A stretch of DNA of 51,947 nt from Sporolactobacillus nakayamae (GTDB lineage: Bacteria; Bacillota; Bacilli; Bacillales; Sporolactobacillaceae). Below the pieces are notes generated by a model. That model was not told the DNA's origin and made no database searches. It saw only the letters and a program-made list of their open reading frames with translations. Shown one piece after another: positions 26,105 to 35,531 of the stretch. The DNA lies in the NCBI RefSeq assembly GCF_900113325.1, contig NZ_FOOY01000027.1:1-51947 (forward strand). Reading direction: 5' to 3'. Each line of letters starts with the position of its first letter. The first letter of the stretch is position 1. The position numbers and the translations under genes are program-made.

Positions 26105-27058
26105 TTGAATCAAATTTTGCCTTATCTCCCTGAATCCTTTCAACAAATGATTATTCGGATGCCTGTAGAGGAGAGAAACATGCTGGAGGAGATTCGCTGC
26201 CGAACTGATTGTCCGCTGGAATTAATTGTTTCCGGAGAGCAGTGGATGCCCCCAGATAACGTGGAAATGCCGGTTTTTCGAAGGGAACAGGCAGCACAGA
26301 TGCTTCAGAAAATCGGCAAATATTCACTTTATACACTTGAAGAAGAACTAAAACGGGGCTATGTGACAATTAAAGGTGGGCACCGAATTGGACTTGCCGG
26401 ACGTGTCATTACTGAGCACGGTCATGTGCTTCGGTTACGTGATGTAACCTTTTTTAATATTCGATTGGCGAAACAGAAAATCGGCGCAGCACTTCCCCTT
26501 GTGCCCTATCTCTATAATCGCCAACGGTGGTTCAATACATTACTGATCGGTGCCCCGCAGACTGGAAAAACGACAATGCTTAGAGATTTAGCGCGCCTTG
26601 TCAGTGAAGGCATTCCTAAACGCTATATTGCTTCGCGCAAGACAGCAATTGTTGATGAACGTTCAGAAATTGCCGGTTGCGTCGACGGTGTTCCACAGAA
26701 TCGGCTTGGTGCTCGAACGGATGTTATGGATGCCTGTCCAAAAGCCGAAGGCATGATGATGATGATTCGCTCCATGAGTCCTGAAGTGCTTATTGTTGAT
26801 GAAATTGGCGGAAATGAAGACACAGCTGCATTGTTTGAAGCGCTGAATGCCGGTGTGACAGTGATGGCAACAGCTCACGGATTTACTTTTGATCAACTGT
26901 CTCAACGACCGTCCATTCGTCCGCTTATCGAAGCACAGCTTTTCGATCGGTACGTCGTGCTTTCTCGTCGGAATTTCGCAAATAAATCAGGATGCCGGTT
27001 AACCATCCTTGATCAATTGGGAAGAAAAATGTCTTCAACCGAGGGGATTTGGCAGTGA
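26105..27058 (+). CDS. spoIIIAA: Stage III sporulation protein AA (ATPase)
   Basis: 317 residues (307 in B. subtilis). It is a secretion-type ATPase with Walker A GAPQTGKTTML and Walker B VLIVDEIGGNED. It powers the SpoIIIA-SpoIIQ channel on the mother-cell side of the engulfed forespore. The TTG at 26105 lies 5 bases after GAGGTGA and gives the expected N-terminus; the frame extends upstream to 26033 without a ribosome site. The 3' end overlaps spoIIIAB by 4 bases. Confidence 0.94.
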   Translation: MNQILPYLPESFQQMIIRMPVEERNMLEEIRCRTDCPLELIVSGEQWMPPDNVEMPVFRREQAAQMLQKIGKYSLYTLEEELKRGYVTIKGGHRIGLAGRVITEHGHVLRLRDVTFFNIRLAKQKIGAALPLVPYLYNRQRWFNTLLIGAPQTGKTTMLRDLARLVSEGIPKRYIASRKTAIVDERSEIAGCVDGVPQNRLGARTDVMDACPKAEGMMMMIRSMSPEVLIVDEIGGNEDTAALFEALNAGVTVMATAHGFTFDQLSQRPSIRPLIEAQLFDRYVVLSRRNFANKSGCRLTILDQLGRKMSSTEGIWQ

Positions 27059-27570
27059 TAAAACTGATAGGATCACTATTTATCTTATTTGCTTCGACAT
27101 CCGGTGGATTGCTGCTTGCCAGACAATATCGGGATCGTCCAAGAGAAATTCGTCAATGGCGTTCAGCGCTTCAGTCTATTGAAGCCGAAATTGTTTATGG
27201 CAGAGTGCCGGTTGATCAGATGGCAGAGGATCTTTCCCGTCAAATTCCCATGCCGCTTTCACTTTTCTTTCATTTGCTCAAAGAACAGTTACGCAGTGAA
27301 GGGCTGCCTTTGCAAGAAGCTTGGTCAAATTCAGTGGAGCAATTTTGGCCGAGGACGTCAATGAAGCAGCCTGAGAAAGAAATTATGCTTCAATTCGGTT
27401 CAACGCTCGGCACAGAGGATGCGGAGAATCAAAAGAAGCACATTCAACTCGCTTTAGCTCATCTGGAGCGTGAGGAGTCTGATGCCAGGCAATCGCAGAA
27501 GGCAAACGAGAAAATGATGCGGAGTCTTGGGTTCTTGACCGGTGTACTGGTGGTTCTTCTGTTCATATAG
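27055..27570 (+). CDS. spoIIIAB: Stage III sporulation protein AB
   Basis: 171 residues, identical in length to the B. subtilis protein. An N-terminal membrane helix and a C-terminal helix (SLGFLTGVLVVLLFI) flank a helical domain resembling type II secretion F proteins. It forms part of the feeding-tube channel. The GTG at 27055 has GAGGGG 8 bases upstream and overlaps the spoIIIAA stop. A repeat insertion follows instead of spoIIIAC directly. Confidence 0.93.
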   Translation: MIKLIGSLFILFASTSGGLLLARQYRDRPREIRQWRSALQSIEAEIVYGRVPVDQMAEDLSRQIPMPLSLFFHLLKEQLRSEGLPLQEAWSNSVEQFWPRTSMKQPEKEIMLQFGSTLGTEDAENQKKHIQLALAHLEREESDARQSQKANEKMMRSLGFLTGVLVVLLFI

Positions 27571-27589
27571 CTTTGAAATGGTTTTATTT

Positions 27590-27848
27590 ACACTGATAAG
27601 AAAGTAAAAATAATTAAATAGTCAAGGAAATGAGTGTAAGTGGTCGGATAGAGCGCCACGCCCTGTGGCATATCCGACATTTAGCCATCTTGGCTGGCAC
27701 AACTAAGGCTTTGCCCTCGCCAAAGGCTTGGCAAAGCCAAGTTTTCTAACACTGGTAAGAAAGTATATAAAAAAATTCAAGGAAACGAGTGTAAGTGCAA
27801 CTAAGGCTTCGTCGTCGCCAGAGGCTTGGCAAAGCCAAGTTTTCTAAT
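27590..27848 (+). repeat. Structured tandem repeat inserted inside the spoIIIA operon
   Basis: Two similar units lie head to tail: 27590-27748 and 27749-27848, each beginning ACACTG(A/G)TAAGAAAGT and ending CTTGGCAAAGCCAAG then TTTTCTAA. The ends are imperfect inverted repeats (TAAGAAAGT against TTAGAAAACTT). Unit one carries an extra 57 bases (27643-27699) that fold as GTCGGATA/TATCCGAC with an inner GCCAC/GTGGC. Each unit ends in a 6-bp hairpin (CTTGGC/GCCAAG) plus T-rich bases, which looks like a weak terminator. No ORF of note. Confidence 0.75.
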
Positions 27849-27885
27849 CTGCACGACTTGTTGCGAGGGAGAGGAGGCAGTCCCA

Positions 27886-28089
27886 ATGTCACTGGATGTA
27901 AATACTATCTTTCAAATTGCAGGCATCGGCATTATTGTTGCCATGATTCAAACGGTTCTTAAGCAGATGGGTAAAGATGATTGGGCACAGTGGGTTACCT
28001 TGATCGGATTTATCGTGATCCTTTACATGGCTGCAACACTTATAGATGATCTCTTTGAGAAAATACGTCAAGTATTTCTTTATATGTAG
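27886..28089 (+). CDS. spoIIIAC: Stage III sporulation protein AC
   Basis: 67 residues (68 in B. subtilis) forming two membrane helices (about 8-26 and 36-54). It is a small component of the SpoIIIA channel, related in fold to SpoIIIAD. The ATG at 27886 has GGAGG 8 bases upstream, so translation restarts independently after the inserted repeat. Confidence 0.94.
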   Translation: MSLDVNTIFQIAGIGIIVAMIQTVLKQMGKDDWAQWVTLIGFIVILYMAATLIDDLFEKIRQVFLYM

Positions 28090-28103
28090 TGAGGCATTGG
28101 CCA

Positions 28104-28505
28104 ATGGATATTCTTCAGATCGTCGGTTTGGGACTTGCCGTCACCTTTCTTGCACTCGTCTTGAAAGAGAAAAACCCAGTTTTCGCACTCGTCGTTTCAC
28201 TTGTTGCCGGTGTATTCATTTTACTCATGATGGTTGATCAGATCCGACTGGTCATGGATATGCTGAAAAGCATGGCGCAGAATGCGCATCTGAACAATGT
28301 CTATGTAGCGACAATTCTTAAGATTATCGGCATCGCATATATTTCGGAATTTGGCGCGCAGATTGCGAAAGACGCGGGACAAGGCTCTATAGCGGGGAAA
28401 ATTGAATTGGCTGGAAAGCTGATTATTCTTGTTATGGCAATTCCGATACTGACAGCGATTGTCGAAACAGTCATGAACCTAATGCCGCAAATGGGAGGAG
28501 GCTAA
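28104..28505 (+). CDS. spoIIIAD: Stage III sporulation protein AD
   Basis: 133 residues, the B. subtilis length, with three to four membrane helices and sequence resemblance to SpoIIIAC near the N-terminus (LGLAVTFLALVLKEKN). Part of the mother-cell channel. The ATG at 28104 follows GAGG by 9 bases, and spoIIIAE starts one base after the stop. Confidence 0.94.
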   Translation: MDILQIVGLGLAVTFLALVLKEKNPVFALVVSLVAGVFILLMMVDQIRLVMDMLKSMAQNAHLNNVYVATILKIIGIAYISEFGAQIAKDAGQGSIAGKIELAGKLIILVMAIPILTAIVETVMNLMPQMGGG

Positions 28506-28506
28506 A

Positions 28507-29706
28507 ATGGGAAAATATAGGGTGTCGGTTTACATTCGTGTACTCTTTATCGCTTTCTTTGCTGCTTTGCTCATGCTCTGCCTGGACAAGCCGGCATTGG
28601 CCGATCAACCAGACAGTACGGTTAATGAATGGTCTGATCAGCAACTAGATAAAATTGATACAGATCAAATTGAAGACTATTGGGATAAAGTCGTCACTGA
28701 CTATCATGGGTTTCTGCCTGAAACAGAGTCTAGTTTTAAGAATTTTGTGCAGTCAAATAAACAGGGCTTCTTTAAACAGCTTATTGATGGTATTGTCCAT
28801 TATTTTTTTCATGAGCTTGTGGTCAGCAGCAAGTTGCTCGGAACGTTAATCTTGCTTACCGTATTTTCAACACTGCTTCAAACGATACAGTCGGCATTTG
28901 AGCATAAAGCTGTTTCCAAGGTCGCGTATATTGTTGTTACCCTTGTATTGATAATTTTGCTTCTTAATAGTTTCAGACTCGCCATTGATTACACGAACGA
29001 CACTGTAGGAGCGATGAGCAATTTTCTTGTCGCACTCATTCCACTCATTTTTGCACTTACAGCGGCAACAGGTGGATTAGCCTCAGTAGCTTTTTTTCAT
29101 CCTTTAGTGATCTTTCTTGTCAATGCTTCCGGTTGGCTGATCTCATCTTTTGTATTACCGCTACTGCTGATGTCCGCGCTTCTTGCAATCGTCAGTACGC
29201 TTTCGGATCATTATAAGCTCACTAAATTAAGTGATTTGATGAAAAATATCGCACTATTCACATTAGCAGGATTTTTCGCGGTGTTTCTTGGCGTCATCTC
29301 TGTTCAAGGGGCGGCGACATCCATATCTGATGGTTTGATGGTAAAGTCAGCTAAATTTTTTACTGGTAATTTCATTCCTGTTGTCGGACGAATGTTTACG
29401 GAAGCGGCCGACACAGTCATGGGCGCATCTGTGCTGCTGAAGAATACAATTGGTATTGCCGGTTTATTATTATTACTCTGCATTACTATTTTCCCATTGC
29501 TCAAAATTCTTTCGCTTGCATTCATATATAATTTAGCCGCAGCTGTACTGCAGCCGCTCGGAAGTGGTCCCGTGATTGACTGCTTAGTTATTATGGCTAA
29601 AAGTATTTTTTACTTATTCGCCTCTTTGGCCGTAGTATCACTTATGTTCTTTCTTGCGATCACGATCATTATTGCTTCGGGAAATCTTTCGTTAATGGTG
29701 CGATAG
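28507..29706 (+). CDS. spoIIIAE: Stage III sporulation protein AE
   Basis: 399 residues, as in B. subtilis. A signal-like N-terminus (about 10-32) leads to an extracytoplasmic segment rich in Asp and Gln, and then about seven membrane helices from residue 110 to the end. It is a polytopic channel component. GGGAGGAGG precedes the ATG. Confidence 0.95.
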   Translation: MGKYRVSVYIRVLFIAFFAALLMLCLDKPALADQPDSTVNEWSDQQLDKIDTDQIEDYWDKVVTDYHGFLPETESSFKNFVQSNKQGFFKQLIDGIVHYFFHELVVSSKLLGTLILLTVFSTLLQTIQSAFEHKAVSKVAYIVVTLVLIILLLNSFRLAIDYTNDTVGAMSNFLVALIPLIFALTAATGGLASVAFFHPLVIFLVNASGWLISSFVLPLLLMSALLAIVSTLSDHYKLTKLSDLMKNIALFTLAGFFAVFLGVISVQGAATSISDGLMVKSAKFFTGNFIPVVGRMFTEAADTVMGASVLLKNTIGIAGLLLLLCITIFPLLKILSLAFIYNLAAAVLQPLGSGPVIDCLVIMAKSIFYLFASLAVVSLMFFLAITIIIASGNLSLMVR

Positions 29707-29717
29707 GAGGCATAATC

Positions 29718-30359
29718 GTGAGTTATCTTGTTCATTGGGTATCTGAAATCATTTTAATCGTTCTGTTTGCCGTCATTCTCGAGTTGCTCGTTCCGACAGG
29801 AACATTTCAAAAGTACATTAAATTCGTGATCGGACTTGTTCTCATTGTCGCTTTAATGGACCCGGTCATTCGCCTGTTTCAGGTGGATCCGAGCAGCCTG
29901 ATTAAAGGACTCAATTCAGAGCAGCACGATGCGCCAATAAAAACAGAGACAACTCGTCAAAAAAATGAAATACAAAAAGCACAAGCCGCATATATTCAAG
30001 AACAAGTGGCTGTCCACATGAAGAATGAGGTAAAGGAGGAGTTGAATGAACACTACGGATTACAGATCACAGATTTGGCATTATCTGCGGCAAAAATTAG
30101 CGGACAAGAATTGTCAGTGGGCAAAGTTACAGTCGTCGTTGAAAAAACAGAGCGCAACCATCGCAGTCAGGAATCCGGAATTCGGACCATTCAACCCGTT
30201 AAAAGTGTATCGGTCGACATAGAAGATCACTCATCGAAAAAAAAGTCGGTACATGAATCCAATGAGATGAAAAGCGTCCGCTCCTTCCTTGCCAGACGAT
30301 GGGAACTCAGTAAGAGCCTCATCACAGTTAACATGGAGGGAGGGAAGATCAACCCGTGA
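29718..30359 (+). CDS. spoIIIAF: Stage III sporulation protein AF
   Basis: 213 residues (206 in B. subtilis). Two N-terminal membrane helices (about 8-28 and 35-55) precede a soluble domain with the ring-building fold typical of this protein and a basic, Ser/Lys-rich stretch. The GTG start follows TAGGAGG. Overlaps spoIIIAG by 4 bases (GTGA). Confidence 0.93.
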   Translation: MSYLVHWVSEIILIVLFAVILELLVPTGTFQKYIKFVIGLVLIVALMDPVIRLFQVDPSSLIKGLNSEQHDAPIKTETTRQKNEIQKAQAAYIQEQVAVHMKNEVKEELNEHYGLQITDLALSAAKISGQELSVGKVTVVVEKTERNHRSQESGIRTIQPVKSVSVDIEDHSSKKKSVHESNEMKSVRSFLARRWELSKSLITVNMEGGKINP

Positions 30360-31018
30360 TACGATGGATTGAAAGAATCGGTAGGATGTTCTTCGGAAGT
30401 CGCGATAAAGAAGGAAAACCGATTAAAAGCACGAAAGGAACTCTGGCTAAACTTGTCACACTTGCATTGATCGGAATGGTACTTCTTGCGGCAAACCATT
30501 TTTTTTCCGGAAGTCAGAACGCTCAAAAACCAACGGCCCAACAAGTGTTCAATAATAAGGATTCGAAGGACCTCTCGGAAATAAAGTCCGGCGCGGCACA
30601 GAGCTCTATGACATCAATTGAGAAGTATGAATCCTATGTCAATCAGAATTTAAAAGATATATTGGAGCAAATTCGCGGAGTATCTGATGTGTCGGTTATG
30701 GTAACATTCGCATCGACTGAAAAGAAGATTTATCAGAATAACACCAAAACGCAAGACAACCAGTCAAATGAAACGGATCAAAAAGGCGGAAAACGTGAAG
30801 TGAATGAGCGGAATGAGGACACTGAGGTCGTTATGATTGACCAGAATGGCAATAAAGTTCCCGTTGTTATTGGCAAGGAGCAGCCAACGGTCCGCGGCGT
30901 GATTGTCGTCGCTAGAGGCGCAGACCAGCCGACGACAAAGGTTCAAATCATGGATGCCGTTGCTACTGTTTTGGACATCCCTACGTACAAAGTAAAAGTA
31001 CTCGAGAAGAATGAATGA
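30356..31018 (+). CDS. spoIIIAG: Stage III sporulation protein AG (channel ring)
   Basis: 220 residues (229 in B. subtilis). A cytoplasmic start, one membrane helix (about 33-50) and an extracytoplasmic ring-building domain including LEQIRGVSDVSVMVTFAST and VRGVIVVARGA. AG forms a large ring in the intermembrane space between mother cell and forespore. The GTG at 30356 lies about 10 bases after GGGAGGG. Confidence 0.94.
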   Translation: MIRWIERIGRMFFGSRDKEGKPIKSTKGTLAKLVTLALIGMVLLAANHFFSGSQNAQKPTAQQVFNNKDSKDLSEIKSGAAQSSMTSIEKYESYVNQNLKDILEQIRGVSDVSVMVTFASTEKKIYQNNTKTQDNQSNETDQKGGKREVNERNEDTEVVMIDQNGNKVPVVIGKEQPTVRGVIVVARGADQPTTKVQIMDAVATVLDIPTYKVKVLEKNE

Positions 31019-31031
31019 GGAGGCAGTAATC

Positions 31032-31565
31032 ATGATCAAGAAACAAACGGTTTGGCTGTTAACGATGCTTAGTTTAATTGTTGTATTGTCGGTGTACGCG
31101 TTATCAGCTCCAGGAAATCATACGGGCGACCTATCACAGTCTGCCACAGACAAAGCCAAGCCTGCGGCCACCAATGTAAAAACCGGTAAAACGGTGACGG
31201 CAACCGCAACCGCGACAAAACTGGCGGATATTGAATTAAGTAAAAATGATGAGCGTGCGCAATTGGAGAAAAAATACGAAAATGTCATTGCTTCTAACAG
31301 CAGTTCTGCAAAAGAAATAAACGCGGCTTATAACGAAATGGATTCGCTTAAAGCATTAGCTGACAATGAGACCATGCTTGAAGATGTAATTGATTCAAAG
31401 GGGTTCAAAGACAGCGTAGTGAAAACGAGTGGAAATCAGGTGCAAATTTATGTCGACTCAAATAAGTTGACAGATAAACAAGCGAATCACTTAATTCAGC
31501 TCGCTAATGAATATCTGGGGACCGGCAGGGTAGTCAGTGTTACCTATGCATTAAATCAAAAGTAA
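31032..31565 (+). CDS. spoIIIAH: Stage III sporulation protein AH
   Basis: 177 residues, shorter than the 218 of B. subtilis, with most of the loss in the linker after the single membrane helix (about 6-24). The C-terminal ring domain of the YscJ/FliF type is present (MLEDVIDSKGFKDSVVKT, QANHLIQLANEYLG). It binds SpoIIQ across the septum. The ATG at 31032 follows GAGGAGG; the upstream frame to 31011 lies inside spoIIIAG. Confidence 0.93.
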   Translation: MIKKQTVWLLTMLSLIVVLSVYALSAPGNHTGDLSQSATDKAKPAATNVKTGKTVTATATATKLADIELSKNDERAQLEKKYENVIASNSSSAKEINAAYNEMDSLKALADNETMLEDVIDSKGFKDSVVKTSGNQVQIYVDSNKLTDKQANHLIQLANEYLGTGRVVSVTYALNQK

Positions 31566-31613
31566 AAAATCATGATATTTTAAAGATTTTTTGAACGAAA
31601 TTAGGTAGAATAG

Positions 31614-31645
31614 AAACTGTTGCGATTGCCCGCAACAGTTTTTTT
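31614..31645 (+). terminator. spoIIIA operon terminator
   Basis: AAACTGTTGCG and CGCAACAGTTT form an 11-bp stem with a 6-base loop and a T-tract. The 184 bases from here to accB hold only an AT-rich promoter region for the acc genes. Confidence 0.88.
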
Positions 31646-31829
31646 GCGTCGGAACAGGAACATTTCGGACAATCACTTCGTAAGTTTACTGCCCATCTCT
31701 TTCGGGGAAAATTAAAAGATCAAATAAAATTCCGTAAGGATGCGCTTTAGTTCATCATTAGTTTCAGGCATTATAGAATTGATATGCTATAATTGAAATC
31801 AAAGCGAACGGAATAAAGGAGTGCTGGAT

Positions 31830-32318
31830 TTGTTAAGTATTGAAGACATTAAAGCATTGATAAAGGAGATGGATTCATCTTCAATCAGTGAATTGAAATT
31901 TGAGGCGGAAGATGCAAAAATCACTTTAAAAAAAGCGGAAGCCTTTGCTAATAAAACGGTGGTTCAGACTGCGCCGCAAGTCGCCGGACTCCAGGCGGCA
32001 ATTGCTCAGCCCGTTGTTCAAGCAAGTGCCTCGACAGGAAGTGCCGATCTTGATGAGAATAGTGGGGATGATTCGTCACTACATAAAATTACGGCTCCTA
32101 TGGTCGGTACTTTCTATTCATCTTCATCACCTGAATCCAATGCATTCGTATCAAAGGGTTCTAAGGTTGACAAGAAAACAGTTGTTTGTATTGTTGAAGC
32201 AATGAAGCTCTTCAATGAAATTGAGGCAGAATGCAAAGGTACAATTGTTGATGTTCTTGCGGAAGACGGACAGCTTGTTGAATATGGTCAGCCACTATTT
32301 CTTGTTAAGGAAGATTAA
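31830..32318 (+). CDS. accB: Acetyl-CoA carboxylase biotin carboxyl carrier protein
   Basis: 162 residues (159 in B. subtilis). A C-terminal biotinyl domain carries [12 protein letters not shown] with the biotin-accepting lysine; an Ala/Gln/Ser-rich linker joins it to the N-terminal part. It carries carboxybiotin to the carboxyltransferase in the first step of fatty acid synthesis. The TTG at 31830 lies 8 bases after AAGGAG; the GTG at 31821 overlaps it. Confidence 0.95.
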   Translation: MLSIEDIKALIKEMDSSSISELKFEAEDAKITLKKAEAFANKTVVQTAPQVAGLQAAIAQPVVQASASTGSADLDENSGDDSSLHKITAPMVGTFYSSSSPESNAFVSKGSKVDKKTVVCIVEAMKLFNEIEAECKGTIVDVLAEDGQLVEYGQPLFLVKED

Positions 32319-32332
32319 GGAGTTCATTGTTC

Positions 32333-33685
32333 ATGATAAAAAAAGTATTAGTTGCGAATCGAGGAGAAATTGCGGTTAGAATTATCCGCGCATGTAAAGA
32401 ATTGAACATAGAAACCGTTGCGGTATATTCTCAGGCAGACAAGGAATCGCTGCATGTTCAGCTAGCTGACGAAGCTTATTGTATCGGACCGAATGCGCCG
32501 AAGGACAGTTATCTCAGCTATACGAATATGATCAGTGTTGCAACGCTTACAGGTTGCGACGCCGTCCACCCAGGTTATGGGTTCTTATCCGAGAACGCTG
32601 ATTTTGCCGAAATGTGTGAGGAATGTAAGCTCATTTTCATTGGACCAACATCTGAAGCGATAAGCAAAATGGGGATTAAAGATGTTGCCAAGCAAACGAT
32701 GAAAAATGCTGATGTTCCTGTTGTGCCTGGTTCAAACGGTGTCATTGACCGTGTTGAGGATGGTGTGAAAATTGCAAATGATATCGGCTATCCCGTGCTC
32801 ATCAAGGCAACTGCAGGCGGTGGAGGCAAAGGCATCCGCGTTGCAAGAAATGAAGAAGAATTACGACATGGAATAACGATTACGCAGCAAGAGGCTGATA
32901 CGTCTTTCGGAAATTCAGGAGTGTACATTGAAAAGTACATTGAAAATTTTCGCCACGTGGAAATTCAAGTGCTCGCCGATGAACATGGTCATGTGATTCA
33001 TCTTGGCGAACGTGATTGCACGATACAAAGGCGTCTCCAAAAGTTATTGGAAGAATCTCCATCACCTGCACTTGACGAAGCCAAGCGTCAGGAAATGGGG
33101 ATGGCCGCTGTACGGGCTGCGCGCGCCGTAAATTACCGGGGTGCCGGTACAATCGAATTCATTTACGAACCCAATGGTTCCTTCTATTTCATGGAAATGA
33201 ATACGAGAATTCAGGTAGAACACGGTGTGACAGAGGAGGTTACCGGAGTTGATCTTGTTAAAGAACAATTGCGTATTGCATCCGGTGAGCCGCTTTCAGT
33301 AACTCAGGCAGACATTCAGTTACAGGGCCATGCTATTGAATGCCGCATCAACGCCGAGGACTCGGAAAAGAACTTTATGCCGTCTTGTGGGCGTGTTGAA
33401 ACGTATCTGGCCCCAGGAGGTCCGGGTGTACGTGTGGATTCAGCAGCATATCAAGGTTATTTCATACCGCCATATTATGATTCTATGGTCTCAAAGGTTA
33501 TAGCCTATGGGAAAACAAGAGAAGACGCGATCGCAACGATGCAACGCGCGCTAGGTGAATATGTAATTGAAGGAATTAAAACAACCATTCCATTTCATCT
33601 TCGTTTGTTGCAGCATCCGGTTTTTGAAAGTGGAAAATTCAACACAAAATTCTTGGAAAAGTATCCGTTAAACGAGCAAAGCTAA
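32333..33685 (+). CDS. accC: Acetyl-CoA carboxylase, biotin carboxylase subunit
   Basis: 450 residues, as in B. subtilis. ATP-grasp features: [44 protein letters not shown] and [17 protein letters not shown]. It carboxylates biotin on AccB with bicarbonate and ATP. AAGGAG lies 10 bases before the ATG at 32333; a TTG at 32327 is an alternative. Operon with accB (14-base gap). Confidence 0.97.
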   Translation: MIKKVLVANRGEIAVRIIRACKELNIETVAVYSQADKESLHVQLADEAYCIGPNAPKDSYLSYTNMISVATLTGCDAVHPGYGFLSENADFAEMCEECKLIFIGPTSEAISKMGIKDVAKQTMKNADVPVVPGSNGVIDRVEDGVKIANDIGYPVLIKATAGGGGKGIRVARNEEELRHGITITQQEADTSFGNSGVYIEKYIENFRHVEIQVLADEHGHVIHLGERDCTIQRRLQKLLEESPSPALDEAKRQEMGMAAVRAARAVNYRGAGTIEFIYEPNGSFYFMEMNTRIQVEHGVTEEVTGVDLVKEQLRIASGEPLSVTQADIQLQGHAIECRINAEDSEKNFMPSCGRVETYLAPGGPGVRVDSAAYQGYFIPPYYDSMVSKVIAYGKTREDAIATMQRALGEYVIEGIKTTIPFHLRLLQHPVFESGKFNTKFLEKYPLNEQS

Positions 33686-33704
33686 TTATGGAGGTGTGAT
33701 CATC

Positions 33705-34112
33705 ATGCCGGAAAACGAAAATCGAACGATTGAGGTTGAAGAGCAACAGGTGGATTTGGGAAGAATAGAGATTTCTCCTGAAGTGATCGAAGTAATTGCA
33801 AGCCTTGCAGCCGTTGAAGTTGTCGGAGTTAGCGATATGCATGGAACCTTCGCTTCGGGAATGGTTGAGAAGCTGGGCGGTCGCAATTACCGAAAAGGTG
33901 TCAAAGTGGATTTGACTGAAGACGGCATTGACATAGATGTTCAATTGACGATGAATTACGGTGTCTCCATACCTGAAGTGGCTGAGAAAGTGCAAGACAA
34001 CATTGTTCATACACTGAAGCGGATGACATCACTTGATGTTCATGAAATCAATATTCATATTGTCGGTATCCATTTTGATCACAAAGAAAAAACAAATTCT
34101 GAGATCAATTAA
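33705..34112 (+). CDS. yqhY: Asp23/Gls24 family protein YqhY
   Basis: 135 residues, the B. subtilis length. The Asp23 domain is clear (ISPEVIEVIASLAAVEVVGV, NYRKGVKVDL, VQDNIVHTLKRMT). In B. subtilis yqhY is encoded with accB-accC and its loss disturbs acetyl-CoA carboxylase control, so a regulatory link to fatty acid synthesis is likely. GAGGTG precedes the ATG. Confidence 0.93.
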   Translation: MPENENRTIEVEEQQVDLGRIEISPEVIEVIASLAAVEVVGVSDMHGTFASGMVEKLGGRNYRKGVKVDLTEDGIDIDVQLTMNYGVSIPEVAEKVQDNIVHTLKRMTSLDVHEINIHIVGIHFDHKEKTNSEIN

Positions 34113-34150
34113 GAAGCAAAGGGCAAGGAATGTCCCTTTGCTTCTTTCCG
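34111..34150 (+). terminator. Hairpin between yqhY and nusB
   Basis: AAGAAGCAAAGGG and CCCTTTGCTTCTT form a 13-bp stem with a 10-base loop. The following bases are CTTTCC-like rather than a full T-tract, so this may attenuate rather than end transcription. Confidence 0.65.
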
Positions 34151-34242
34151 TGTTTCAAACATGATAAATCAGAACCATGAGATTGCCAAAGGCGTCATGA
34201 CATGGCTGATTAATTAAGGCAGGATATGAGAGGGAGTACGTA

Positions 34243-34653
34243 ATGAATCGAAGACAAGCACGGAAAATGGCGCTCCAAGCCTTATTCCAAATGACACTTA
34301 GCAATACAGATCGGGTAACAGCGCTTGAAGCTGTGCATGACAGTGGCGACCCGACCGATCCGTTTGTCAACCATTTGCTGGATCAAACCTTGGATCATGA
34401 AAAAGAAATTGATCGTTTAATCAGTAAACATCTGCAAAACTGGTCATTAGATCGGGTAGGGAACATTGATAAAACAATTTTACGACTTGCCGTTTGCGAG
34501 ATCCTTTATTTGGATGATATACCGGTTACAGTGTCGGTAAACGAAGCGGTTGAACTGTGCAAAATTTATAGCGATGAACAGACACGCAAGTTTGTTAATG
34601 GTGTTTTATCCGGTATTTCCAAGGAAATAGATGCTGAAGGTCACAAAAAATAA
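34243..34653 (+). CDS. nusB: Transcription antitermination factor NusB
   Basis: 136 residues (131 in B. subtilis), with NRRQARKMALQALFQ at the start and the C-terminal NVNEAV-like helix (VSVNEAVELCKIYSDEQTRKF, split across the helix) typical of NusB. With NusE it binds boxA RNA during rRNA transcription. AGAGGGAG precedes the ATG. In the same direction as folD, 11 bases apart. Confidence 0.95.
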   Translation: MNRRQARKMALQALFQMTLSNTDRVTALEAVHDSGDPTDPFVNHLLDQTLDHEKEIDRLISKHLQNWSLDRVGNIDKTILRLAVCEILYLDDIPVTVSVNEAVELCKIYSDEQTRKFVNGVLSGISKEIDAEGHKK

Positions 34654-34664
34654 AGGGTGGTTGA

Positions 34665-35531
34665 ATGGTGGGTGCAAAACTGATTGATGGAAAAGCAATT
34701 GCCGCAGGAAAAAAACAGGTGATGAAAGTTCGCGTTGACGCAATGAGACGGCGCGGAGTTGTTCCCGGACTCGCTGTGATTCTCGTTGGCGAGAATCCCG
34801 CATCAATGTCCTATGTCAAGGGGAAGATTCGTGATTGCAAAGAAATAGGCTTCTACTCTGAACTGATCCGTTTTCCAGAGACAGTAACCGAAGAACATTT
34901 GTTGGAGAAGATTACGCAGCTCAATGGCAATGACGCAATTCATGGACTGCTTGTTCAGTTGCCGCTGCCGAATCAAATATCTGAGAAAAAGGTGATTCAG
35001 GCAATCAGCCCGGAAAAAGACGTTGATGGTTTTCATCCGATTAATGTTGGACGACTTGTCACGAAACAGGAAGGCTTTGTTTCATGTACGCCGGCTGGTA
35101 TCATCGAAATGCTCAAGGCGATAGATGTGCCGGTAGCTGGTAAGCATGTGGTCATTGTCGGACGAAGTAATATTGTGGGTAAACCGGCCGCACTCTTGTT
35201 TTTAAATCTTGATGCTACGGTAACAATTTGCCATTCAAAGACCCGACCGCTCGCGCAGTATACCAAGCAGGCCGACATTCTAGTAGCCGCTGCGGGAAAA
35301 GAAGCGCTGATCCGCGCTGAAGACATCAAGCCTGGTGCCATTGTCATCGATGTCGGAATGAATCGTAATCAAGCAGGTAAGCTTGTCGGTGATGTTGCGT
35401 TTGATGAATTAAAAGAAAAAGCAGACTATATTACTCCTGTTCCTGGTGGCGTTGGTCCAATGACACGTGTCATGCTTCTTGAAAATACATTAATTGCCGC
35501 ACTTCGGCAGAACAAAGAGGCTGCTCATTAA
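34665..35531 (+). CDS. folD: Bifunctional methylenetetrahydrofolate dehydrogenase/cyclohydrolase
   Basis: 288 residues. Family signatures: YVKGKIRDCKEIG with the catalytic lysine region, GLLVQLPLP, KDVDGFHPINVGRL, VVIVGRSNIVGKPAA (NADP binding) and PVPGGVGPMT. It interconverts one-carbon tetrahydrofolate species, taking methylene groups that the glycine cleavage system can supply. AAGGGTGG precedes the ATG; the stop overlaps the xseA start (TAATG). Confidence 0.97.
   Translation: MVGAKLIDGKAIAAGKKQVMKVRVDAMRRRGVVPGLAVILVGENPASMSYVKGKIRDCKEIGFYSELIRFPETVTEEHLLEKITQLNGNDAIHGLLVQLPLPNQISEKKVIQAISPEKDVDGFHPINVGRLVTKQEGFVSCTPAGIIEMLKAIDVPVAGKHVVIVGRSNIVGKPAALLFLNLDATVTICHSKTRPLAQYTKQADILVAAAGKEALIRAEDIKPGAIVIDVGMNRNQAGKLVGDVAFDELKEKADYITPVPGGVGPMTRVMLLENTLIAALRQNKEAAH

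Noticed and set aside
27590-27848. Possible CRISPR array
   Set aside because: Only two units of about 100 bp, with no regular spacers and no cas genes.
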